The notes under the pieces: model-generated
What the model saw: only the letters and a program-made list of their open reading frames with translations
The model's database searches: none
Told to the model about the DNA's origin: nothing
Shown here: positions 54,628 through 64,000 of the stretch, one piece after another
Layout: each line of letters begins with the position of its first letter
How positions within the stretch are numbered: the stretch's first letter is position 1
Assembly: GCF_041146795.1 (NCBI RefSeq)
Contig: NC_135169.1
Span: forward strand, 8,406,764 to 8,470,763
DNA: 64,000 nt
DNA from: Maylandia zebra
Lineage: Eukaryota; Chordata; Actinopteri; Cichliformes; Cichlidae
Reading direction: 5' to 3'
Program-made: the position numbers and the translations under genes

Positions 54628-55550
54628 TTGGGTTTTTTTGGGGGGGTTTTTTGTGTCCCGTTTGGATCTATAGCCATCAGAATTGTTGTCTTAAGGCCAA
54701 GAAAGATGCCAAGCGGATTTATTTTACCAAGTGGATCATCATGGCCTTGCCATATTGGTCCATTTGATTGACCTTTATTATAATTATGAATTTATTTTAT
54801 TTTCGGTTGCTACAAACGGGACAGACATGGCTGGAGGATAGGACAGGGGGAAAGAATGAAAGAAAGAGAGGGAGAGAAAGGAAACCAGAGGAGAGAAGAG
54901 ACGGTGAGAAGGGGGGGAAGAGAGAAAAAAACAAACAAAAAAAAAAAAAAAACTCCTGGGTCACCTGTATGGAGAAAAAAAACAGAAGAGAAAGCAAACA
55001 ACAAAGAGCAACATAATAAGAAAAAAAAAGCAGCACCATCACAGTAAACTAGCTAGCATTAGATATCAGTAGATATTAAATAATAAACGATATTGTGCAG
55101 CACGCAAGATAGACAGCGCACAGTGTGCTTTGAGGCAACAGCCAAGAAAGCTGTAGTCCGCGTCTGTGAATACCCATGTGTACACCTGTGTGCATACCTG
55201 TGTGGATCAGCATGCTTGCATTCCAAAGGTTTCTCCATGTAATGATCTGCTAGGGAGTGTGGGGGGGCCACAGCCCTGTCCTCTATGGTATCAAGCAGGT
55301 ATGGAGGAGATCAAAACTCCAGACATCCAGAGGCCCCCAGAACACAAGAGACCAAGGAAGACCCACAGAGGGGCAGCTGCGCCACTGTCCCAGTAAGAGC
55401 TAAGGAGAGTCCCAGATGAGGGCTCATTCAGCAGCCGCAGAGCAGAAGCCAGGGGGAGTTGCAGTGACGCTGTATACACGATCACACTCCCCAAGCGTAC
55501 TCTACGAATCGGGTCTAGGTACCCTTGCCCCTGGAGGGGGGAACTGCACC
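54628..55550 (-). mobile_element. L1-like LINE 3' end, copy 3 (inverted)
   Basis: Bracketed by the 14-bp repeat CATAATGAATTGTT (54,614-54,627 and 55,551-55,564). The A-rich tail lies at the left (TTTGGGTTTTTTTGGGGGGG on plus), then the purine-rich block at about 54,835-54,935, then the body matching 17,440-17,830 in reverse (TCCATGTAATGATCTGCTAG; CCTGTCCTCTATGG). Confidence 0.75.
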
Positions 55551-55564
55551 CATAATGAATTGTT

Positions 55565-56489
55565 AAATACATTATTAAATAATAAATTAAATGTGGCAAT
55601 AATTAATTATAATTGGAAATAATTAATTAGATAAATATTTATGACAGTTTAATTAATTATTGACATGTTTAATTAATTATTGAGACATTTAATTAATGGC
55701 ACATTTAATTAATTATTTACACATATTTATATAATTATTTAAAGTTTTAATTAATTATTTAATGATGTATTTATTTAATACATTTTGGCACTATTGTCCC
55801 CTTCATGTCTCATCTTGAAATCATTTTATCTGTCAGCCTCACCAATCAAACTAAGGGGGCAGGGTTAAGCTAAGTAATCAAACTAAGGGGGCGGGGTCAA
55901 TGCTGCCCCTGCAGCTTCTCTAACATTTGATTGATTGCTGTGCAAAGTAAGTCAAGATAATAATAGATAATCGATTGCTTGTGTGGACTTGGATCAGCCA
56001 GTTATCCCAGAATGCATTTCAAGTCACAGGCAGCATTGGTGGTGGTGTTTTAAAATAAGTTTTAAAATACCCCGTTTTGTTTTTTTTTGTCACCAACTAC
56101 ACTTTTAATAATGTTTCAGCCTCGAATGTTGTGGCGTAATCTTAACATGTCTGGTCAGGTTGTCAACATAGAACATGTTTGCAAAAGTGCTCAGATATTT
56201 TCAGAGACATCACTAGCTCCGCTAACAGTCAGCATGCAGAATGTACCGAGTTCACCCTCAATTTACCTGCATGGATCCTCCTCCTCACCTGTCAGCTGTT
56301 TAACACCTGCTGCTAATTCAAGAAACACGCCCACGTTACCTGGTGATAGTCACAATTTAACTGGGCTGCCGGTGCTCGATATAACGCAATGTTGGCGCAT
56401 TTTTCTGCACAAGATAAGGAAAATAATAATAATAATAATAAACTTTATAAAGCACACTAAAAGACCAAGGGTATACCAAGGTTCTTGAC
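55565..56489. other. AATTAATTA-rich block, then intergenic DNA with a shared core
   Basis: 55,560-55,800 repeats TTAATTAATTATTGACA-type words, as at 2190-2345. AACTAAGGGGGC(A/G)GGGTTAA is duplicated at about 55,850-55,900. At 56,118-56,210 lies a diverged copy of the TTTGCAAAAGTGCT core found in the CACTA-like unit. No gene. Confidence 0.45.
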
Positions 56490-57600
56490 AAAAAAATAAA
56501 ATAGGAAAAAGGGGGGGAGGACCTGGCACGTATCAATTATAAAACCTTGACAATCATAATACATAAAAGTAGTCAACACGCATAACAGATAAAAATGTAC
56601 CAACACACACCAAATGTTAACTAGGTGGAAAAGCAAGATTAAATAAGTCTTCAGCCGTGATTTTAAACAGTGGCATAGAGTCAGACGCCCGGATAGCAAC
56701 AGGAAGATTGTTCCATAAGACTGGGGCAGCTACAGCAAACGCACGGTCGCTGCGAGACTTCAGCCGAGAACGAGGTTGCTCCAGAAAAAGTTGGGTAGCA
56801 GATCTAAGTGCTCTGACAGGAGTGTGTAACCTAAGAAGCTCATTGAGGTAGCTCGGCGCCAAATTATTAATAATTTTGTAAGTGAAAAGTAGTATTTTAA
56901 ATTGAATACGGTATTTAACTGGCAGCCTGTGCAAGCCAGCAAGAACAGGAGTGATGGAAGAAAATTTCCTGCTTCCTGTCAAAAAGGCGTGCCGCCACAT
57001 TCTGGACAGTCTGCAATCTAAGGAGAAGGGAGGAGGAAAGGCCAATGTAGAGAGAGTTGCAGTAGTCCAACCTGGAGGTCACGAATGCGTGAATACGTTT
57101 TTCCAGATCATTGTGCGGAATATAGCGCTTAGCCTTAGAAATGAGGCGCAGCTGATTAAAACTAGACCTCAGTACAGCAGACACTTGCTTGTCAAATTTA
57201 AATGGTAAATGGCCTGCATTTTTATAGCGCTTTTCTAGTCCTTAAGGACCCCAAAGCGCTTTACACTACATTCAGTCATTCACCCATTCACACACACATT
57301 CACACACTGGCGATGGCAAGCTACGTTGTAGCCACAGCCACCCTGGGGCGCACTGACAGAGGCGAGGCTGCCGGACACTGGCGCCACCGGGCCCTCTGAC
57401 CACCACCAGTAGGCAAACATGGGGTTAGTATCTTGCCCAAGGATAATTGGCATGCAGGCAGGAGGCAGCCTGGGATCGAATCACCGACCTTCTGATTAGT
57501 GGCTGACCTGCTCTGCCACCTGAGCTACAGCCACCCTACAAACGAGCTATCCAGTAATATGCCCAAATTACTGGCATAATCAAAGGTCATGAGACTAAAG
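56490..57600 (-). mobile_element. L2-like LINE fragment (RT C-terminal region) split by a SINE
   Basis: Minus strand from 57,600: ASNLGILLDSSF, then the SINE, then KFDKQVSAVLRSSFNQLRLI, RIHAFVTSRLDYCNSLYIGL, ITPVLAGLHRLPVKYRIQFK, APSYLNELLRLHTPVRALRS and SDRAFAVAAPVLWNNLPVAI. These are the conserved blocks downstream of the RT of L2/Maui LINEs. Frame breaks at about 57,000. Confidence 0.75.
57204..57537 (-). mobile_element. tRNA-derived SINE, copy 3, inside the L2-like LINE
   Basis: Near-identical to 30,334-30,669 in the same orientation, including GGGTGGCTGTAGCTCAGGTG and the AGCGCTTTGGGGTCCTTAAG tail. Confidence 0.85.
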
Positions 57601-59764
57601 GCAGGAAGGTGTCCTTTAAAACTAAACATGTTAAACTATTTATATCATAGTTTATAATATAACACGTGTATTTTAGTAATAGCCTGCTGATTTCAGTGTA
57701 GTGGTGAACAGTCGCACAGCTCACGTGGGCGTTATCTGTGATACTCCTTAACTATAATTTATCCAAGTTAACTTCAGTTAACCATTCAGACGGTTCTTTT
57801 GAATGAGAACATAAACACTCATGTCGCAGTTAGGTTCCCGCTGTACCAGCTGTTTAAATTACAGCTGGTTATGCAGTAGCCATGGTAACCATGGACTCTT
57901 GAGTGGCTGGATCGACGGAGGTCAGACAACAATTTTACATATATGATCTTAAAACAGGACACAGCCACTGTACGTGCTGGCCTCATATCAAATGTGAAGG
58001 CAGACTGAGTCTATGTTTGACGTTTGTTTATATCTAATCTTCCTTTTCAAACATTTAAACAGCAGCGAGTCTGCAGCTGAGGGAATACAAACTCAAACTG
58101 TCCGAACAGGTTTGCTCGTTTCTTGTGTAAATTAATTTGGTGATTTATTAAATGTGTAACTGTTATTCTAATCTGCTGCTGAGTCTCTTACGCTGATGAA
58201 AACGCAGATAACACAGATCCCGGACACCTGTTCAACCAATCACTTTCATTCCACTTTGATCTGCGACAAACTGACGGTTCATCTCTGTTACAGTGTTGCG
58301 TTAGACTGCTATATTTTTGTGTTCTTTATGCTGTAGATTTCCGCGTCTCTGGAATAGTTGGCAGTAATAAGGATGATTTTCTGTAAAATTATATTGATAT
58401 GAGCTGTGACATATTCGTAGATGACCGTTAGATTAGTCAGCTGGGAAACTCTGTGTTAACTCATTAACTCATGGAGCTGAAGATATCGTGGATATGCTGA
58501 CCTCGCTCCGTGGTGTACAGGTCCGTTTACCCTCATGATTAATATTCACAATAAAAATATTAGCCGAACATCATGAAGTCTGTATGTGTTTCATAGTTTC
58601 GAACAACCTTTGTACAGTTAAAGCCAGCAGTTACTACATGACGGAAACACCAACGTTATCTCTTTTATTAAAGGTCACACTGATTATTGAACAAAAACCC
58701 AAAGATCAGATGTTAATCTGATTTATTTGCTCTCTCTCTTCCTTAAACATGTTTTCAATGTTAGTTATAATTCAGAATTGGCGACTCAAAACATGTACGA
58801 ACATCAGGAAATAAAACCCCGATAAATATAACCTCAGTAAAAGAAGTCGGTGTCAGTGGGGGTTATGGCAGCTGTGGGACCTGCGCTTTGTCGGCGGTAA
58901 TAACAACTCGATTGCTTGCGAGGCGAGTGGGTCTATCCCACGCTTTGCCATGAGACTGGGCTGGGCAGACATCTCCGAAATCATTGAAGCACTTTTGCAA
59001 AGGGGCTCTATCTTGCCATGAGAGTTGTATGTTGCTGTGAGAAGAGTGGGGCTACATGCAGTGATGCTAGTGTTAGCCATGTTAGCTTCAGCAGTTAGTC
59101 AGTGTGAGACCAGAAGAGCGTCTGGATCAGCAGGGCTCCATTTCACTGCATTGTCACATTCTTCATATATCCATGCTGGACATTTGAATAGACTGAATAT
59201 GTCACGGTCCCAGGTTTGGTGTTTTTGTAGTTTAGACTTCTTGTTTATTGTTAGCTGCTCTGTTTGGTTGCTTTAGTGTTTCTTAGTTTAGTTTTCCTGT
59301 TAGGTTTTATTTTCAGTTATTTCTTAGCATTCTGAGCCTTCAGCTCTCGTTAGTTTTAGTTACTGTTTTATTTTTGACTTTATTTACTTCCCTCAGTGTT
59401 CCTCTACATCCCTTTACTAAGTTCACTCAGGTGTTCCACTCATGGTTGTTATTCACTTCCTGTTTTATTTTGGTAGTTATTGTCTCCGGTGTTGGATCTG
59501 TGTTTCGACAGGCCCCGCTAGTTTATAGACTTATTCCTCATGAAGAACGAAAAACAAGACGGAACATCTTCAACCGGTCTTTTACTCATTAACGAGGAAA
59601 GGCTTTGGTCAGAACCAGGCAGTGGAGCAATGCTCCTCACCTGTCTCTAGCCCAAATCCTTCAAGGATTAGCCCTCCTCGCAGTTATTTATTCCCATGAT
59701 AGTTACAATAAACAACACAAGCACCTCCCACTGTAAAACCCCCCAATGGTTCTAAAAGTCAAGG

Positions 59765-59801
<37 letters not shown>

Positions 59802-59950
59802 GCATGGGGGTGCATTTGTGTGACCTCCTGCCCACCAAAAGGGTCATAAAAGCAGGAAGCTTACAACACAAGAAACAGATCTTTCAGATAGGATGTATCT
59901 GCACGTCAGCCTCCTTCAGCACCAATTTGTATATATCTGCAATTGACTAT
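57601..59950. other. Intergenic DNA with a further copy of the shared core
   Basis: 58,920-59,010, read in reverse, gives TTTGCAAAAGTGCTTCAATG and TTTCGGAGATGTCTG, a relative of the 23,535-23,580 segment. (TG)n lies at 59,766-59,800. No gene is supported. Confidence 0.4.
59766..59800 (+). repeat. (TG)n microsatellite
   Basis: About 17 GT units. Confidence 0.95.
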
Positions 59951-60050
59951 GTGCACGTTAGCATATGCTACTTCCGGTGCGGAAACTCCTGTGGGGAGCT
60001 TTGTTTCCGGTGTCCTATTCGCGCCTTGTTTACGGTCCAAAACAAGTTAA

Positions 60051-60213
60051 GCAAATGAATGAATCAAGCGGCGATTTACATTTCTATAGATGTCTCGGGC
60101 ATTTACCCAATATATCTGTAAATGATGTTCATCGACTTGTCGATATTTTTTTCCCCGCGTCTCAGGGCAAAAGAGAAAAGGGATTCAAATGTTATATTTC
60201 TCAGTATCTGTAA
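60051..60213 (+). pseudogene. YqaJ-type protein N-terminal exon remnant
   Basis: Reads MNESSGDLHFYRCLGHLPNI, SVNDVHRLVDIFFPASQGKR, EKGFKCYISQYL and a stop. The 'LGHLP...DVHRLV...KREKGFK' pattern is the start of fish SWIM/YqaJ-domain proteins of ISL2EU-like elements. It is followed by unrelated repeat sequence, so only the N-terminus remains. The frame could extend upstream to 59,965. Confidence 0.4.
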
Positions 60214-60215
60214 GC

Positions 60216-60300
60216 AGCTGTCCCTCGTTTATCGCGGGTGTTATGTTCTAAAAATAACCAGCGATGGGTGAAATCAAGTTCTTGTGTTGAGTGGTGTAAA
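60216..60300. mobile_element. Tigger/pogo-like terminus
   Basis: CTGTCCCTCGTTTATCGCGG followed by GTTATGTTCTAAAAATAACC and GCGATGGGTGAAATC, the wording of Tigger/pogo-type ends. Right end not located. Confidence 0.35.
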
Positions 60301-60640
60301 CAACTGATCGATCTAAACTCTTTAAACGTCAAAATTGATCATTAGATTTTTTTATGACACAGCAGTGGTGAGTGTTCCCACCTTCTCCTCTTTGTAACTT
60401 AACGCGATCTTTCCGTTTTTGAGTTTTGGACATGATTTTGGAGTATATCTTCGCAGTAGCGATTGACCGCAAAGTAAAGCTACCAGAAATGTAAAACCCC
60501 ACATCCGGTCTCAAACCAGGAAGTTAGCATTTTCTCGTGCACAGGGTCAATAAAACCCACGTCAGCCTCCTCAAGCACCAAATTGGCTGGAGAGGTGGTC
60601 AGGATCAAAGGAATGGCTTTGATCCTCTTGCTTGAACTAA

Positions 60641-61354
60641 GGCTACGTTCACACTGCAGGTCTTAATGCTCAATTCAGATTTTTTGATCAAATCCGATTT
60701 TTTTTGTCTGCATGTTCACACTACAAATAAAATGCGACAGCAAACGTGCTCTAGTGTGAACCCTCAAAGCGGCCGCATGCGCAAAAGAAGACGTCACACA
60801 CAACGCGCTCTGTTTAGACCCAGAGCAAACAGTATTGTTTTACAGATGGCCCTTAATATAAAGACTTCGGACTTTACGTTTCCCAATTTTTGCTTTAAGT
60901 TATTTTGTTATTTACGTAATAATGTAAATAACCCAATAATTATCCTTATTGCTGTTTTAGAGAGGAGCGGTGCTTCAAAGGATAGCTGCAGATTTCTGTC
61001 ACAATCTGCAGATTATACAGTACAAATAAAATGTTCACGTTTCTCCAACGTTGTCTTCCCAACAGTTTCACTGACATCTAAGCGTTCACGATGTCTTCTC
61101 CGGCGCTGATAATTGGTGTCTGTCTTGAGTCAGTGACGTAAAAGACGGATTTAATGCGACATGACCATCAAACAGCAGTCGCTTTCTAAAACATTGGATA
61201 TGTATCAGATTCAGTACCACATACGAACGTGACCCAGATCGGATTTGAAAATATCGGATTTGTGCTGTTCACACTGTCATACCATGATCGGATATGGGTC
61301 GCATAGGGTCAAAAAAATCGGATTTGATGCGCTATCGCCTGCAGTAGCGTAGCC
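60641..61354. mobile_element. PIF/Harbinger-like MITE
   Basis: Ends GGCTACGTTCACACTGCAGG and, inverted, GGCTACGCTACTGCAGG, flanked by TAA (60,638-60,640 and 61,355-61,357), the 3-bp target of Harbinger elements. Subterminal ATCGGATTTG and TTCACACT repeats at both ends. No transposase. Confidence 0.7.
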
Positions 61355-61671
61355 TAAGACTTTACAAATTTAAGAAACACAATGACAACATTCAACAATC
61401 TGACTTAACATCCGGTGTTTAGTTTTACTTCCTCCCCTGACAATGTCTACATGTAGAAGATGTCATTGAATGTTTGTTTTCTATTTCTTCCATTTGAACT
61501 ATAATTAATAGTTGATTTATGAATAATTTTTACAATATTTTTTGTTTTCATTAAAATGTTAAATAATGTATTTATTAATTAATTGATTATTAATGTCTAA
61601 ATAATGGTGATACGGTGGCCTGTGTGGGTTCTCTTCGGGTACTCTGCTTCCTCCCACAGTCCAAAAGCATG

Positions 61672-63820
61672 TAGGGATGGGTATCGAAACCCGGTTCTTG
61701 TTGAGAACCGGTTCCCACTGTTTCAATTCCTTGGAATTGTTTGCCATCTTTGCAAATGATTCCCTTATCGATTCCAGTCGCCCCGAATAACGTCCCCACG
61801 TTGCGAAGCGTTATACTTTACGAGAACGGATGACAACAGGGCAACTTGCAATACTTGCAAAGTAGATATTTCATTTAAGGGAGGAAACACCACGAATATG
61901 CAAAAGCATTTGCCCACAAAACACACGATAACCGTAAATGAATGTCGTGTTTTTAATTGCGCTCCGGACTCGTGAATCTCAACCCAGCAGCAGCGGTAAC
62001 GTTTGCACGTCCTCTCCTGTTAATGCGGCAGGTAAATAATCAACTAACAGTGCATATTATGTTAGCGCGATCTGCCTTATTACAAAACCTGCCATTACTG
62101 TGCGTTTAGTGACCATGATGAGACAGAGTCTGGCTCAGATGCTGGCAGTTCTCGCTGCAGTCTACCGGTAGCGTCTCCTTTCAGGCCAGGATAGACGAAT
62201 GTCACCGAGCAGAGACTAAGTTTGTGGTCAAAGGCTTGCACCCATTAGCCACAGCAGATGATTTTCAGTAAGTGGATGTGTTTAATTGTAGGCAGGGACA
62301 TTACTGGATATTCTTGTGTAATTGCTACAGAATAATTTATGTTATACTTTGTTATTGCTACAGAAGAATATTTTATTTTTTTACATTTACAATTTTTTTT
62401 CCTGGGGATCCTGTGACACCCCATTGAAGAGCCGTAGGCTGGATCTCTTAAGATCTCACTGCTGGGTTTGTAAGGCCATGTTACTCCTAAATTTCTATCT
62501 TGTTCAAAGAGAAGATATAAAACAAAGCTAATCTAAGTTCTAAGCTAATCGACCTTAGTGTTCTCCTTTTTTAACCCTCTAGGGTCGCCGGACGCGCCGG
62601 CGCGTCAAAATCACATGACCAATTTAAGACGACACAGCTACAAGATGCAGCACGTCAGTCTCCATTTCAACCTGGGTTGAAAGTGCGGACTTCAAACTAC
62701 ATACCAGTTTTTGAATTGTGTCGATGGGCCACGTAAAACCAGAGTTATGATAAAACATACACGCAATGTTTTTTTTTTTTACTAAAACAGTGGTGTTTAG
62801 AGCGGGAAGGACGGTAAAAACGTTGTTTTCTACAGACAGCGCAAGCAAACACTCTCCGCTTGCGAGTGAAAAAAGAAAAAGAAAAAACACCCCTTCCCTG
62901 TTGGTGTTTACTATGTCAGCCAATCAAAAAAATGATAAGGCAACATGTTACACTTGGTTGTTTAGGAAGAGGATTTAGGAGTGACACCCACGACGGAAAG
63001 CAGGCGAGCGAAAGAGAGAGAGAGAGAGTTTTCATATGTCAGACATTAGTGACGTTTAGCGTGTTTGGAGGCTGTAGTTAGTGTGTTGTGTAGTTATTGT
63101 TTTGTATTGTGTGTCAGTTATACTGCTGAATGTCACATTTTCTCCAAAAAAAAGCCGTCAAAGGCAGATTCCAGTGTAAACGCTGTTCCCACATGGAAAA
63201 CTGGACTGATGCACCTCCTGCTGTCAGACCTGCAGGGTTTAGGCCTGTGCTGTTCTCCTCTGTCTTATACTGAACACAAATAATTTGTGTGCCTTCTCAT
63301 TTGATGCAGAACTGATTGTTCTGTAAATAGATTTAAATGGTTATATGCCTGGGCTGCATTTTTAGGTAAATAGTACCATATAACTTTTTTGTTTGCAAAA
63401 CTTGTGCATAATTTTTAGAAATATACAATTTCTATTTGCATTTCAAGTTATGAAAATGATTTGTTAAACATGTTTGTGGGTTTTACAGTAAGAAATACAA
63501 CTTTTTTCTACTCGGATTTTGAATTTTTTGTCTTGATTTAGATGAACTGTGCTAATATAGTATACTAAAATGAAAAAAATAACTCAAATTTCAAATATTT
63601 GAGGTTGTGCTGAAAAATAATGGTACCAAACAAGGCAAGAAAAACATATTTTAAAGGTGAAATATAGAGGTAAAATCAAAATTAGTCAAAAACGGCCAAT
63701 TATACCCTGGACCCCAGAGGGTTAAAAAGAATCGATAAGAGAATCGATAAAGAATTGAATCGTTAAACAGAATCGAAAATGGAATCGGAATCGTGAAAAT
63801 CTTATCAATACCCATCCCTA
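61672..63820 (+). mobile_element. hAT element remnant with nested MITE
   Basis: Ends TAGGGATGGGTATCGAAACC and ...TTATCAATACCCATCCCTA. No matching 8-bp duplication flanks it (AAAGCATG left, CTTCCCAC right), so one flank was rearranged. Plus-strand coding traces: BED finger RATCNTCKVDISFKGGNTTN, MQKHLPTKH at about 61,830-61,905, and ARIDECHRAETKFVVKGLHP at about 62,190-62,250. The rest of the transposase is missing. Confidence 0.65.
62575..63721. mobile_element. piggyBac-like MITE
   Basis: CCCTCTAGGGTCGCC at the left and, inverted, CCCTCTGGGGTCC at the right, with TTAA on both sides (62,571-62,574 and 63,722-63,725), the piggyBac target. 1,147 bp, no intact transposase. Nested in the hAT element. 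Confidence 0.75.
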
Positions 63821-64000
63821 CTTCCCACCATCACGAAGTGCTGCTTACAGTGGATTGTCTGATAGTTGAGGCTTTTTTATCTAATATTGGAGGCTGTTAC
63901 CTTACACTGTTAAACAGCTTGAGATGACTGTTGTTAACTTTATGTATAAGTGAAAGTTAACAGATAAGTTGAATGGATATAAATGGATAGATGTTATTGT

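Overview
The window reads as vertebrate, almost certainly teleost fish, nuclear DNA. Genes are split by GT-AG introns. The host gene families are fish-expanded immune families: a fish NLRC3-like NACHT receptor, a finTRIM/TRIM25-like E3 ligase and a V-set Ig fragment. The repeats are the usual fish set: Rex1-, L2-, R4-, I/Nimb- and L1-like LINEs, tRNA-derived SINEs, and hAT, ISL2EU, CACTA, Harbinger and piggyBac elements. A cichlid-like percomorph is a reasonable guess but cannot be proven from the sequence alone.

Layout. 1-1.9 kb: reverse-strand L2-like LINE 5' part. 3.1-3.9 kb: broken V-set exon (minus) with an ISRE-like site upstream. 5-8.5 kb: mosaic of an I/Nimb-like RNase H fragment, a truncated ISL2EU-like copy and other retroelement pieces. 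8.8-10.7 kb: intact TRIM gene (minus), with a likely 5' untranslated exon near 14.2 kb; an internally deleted LINE with perfect target duplications lies in that intron. 15.1-16.1 kb: non-autonomous hAT. 17.3-18.2 kb: L1-like 3' end. 18.4-20.6 kb: decayed, spliced hAT transposase. 22.7-28.9 kb: a two-gene CACTA/EnSpm-like unit, with an 879-aa C2H2/DDE-type transposase-like protein followed by a PB1/SAMD3-like protein. 30-36 kb: SINEs and LINE scraps. 32.3-54.3 kb (+): an NLRC3-like gene whose coding exons run from 37,970 to 54,292, with large introns packed with transposons (ISL2EU-like, an intact R4-like RT ORF, Rex1-like, several hAT MITEs). 54.6-64 kb: L1-like, L2-like, SINE, Harbinger-like MITE, and a hAT with a nested piggyBac-like MITE.

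How the parts fit. The host content looks like an innate-immunity neighbourhood: an NLR sensor, a ubiquitin ligase of the interferon-responsive TRIM type and a butyrophilin-like Ig relic, two of them with IRF/ISRE-like sequence near a probable 5' end. Everything else is layered transposition, much of it datable by nesting: target-site duplications could be read directly for about ten insertions. The two most unusual signals are (i) the ISL2EU-like element carrying convergent N-termini of a SWIM/YqaJ-type protein and a THAP protein, and (ii) a roughly 600-bp promoter/5'-exon-like segment shared by the CACTA-like unit and an unrelated hAT MITE inside the NLR gene, with shorter relatives at three more places. 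All family assignments come from reading motifs by eye; no database search was possible.
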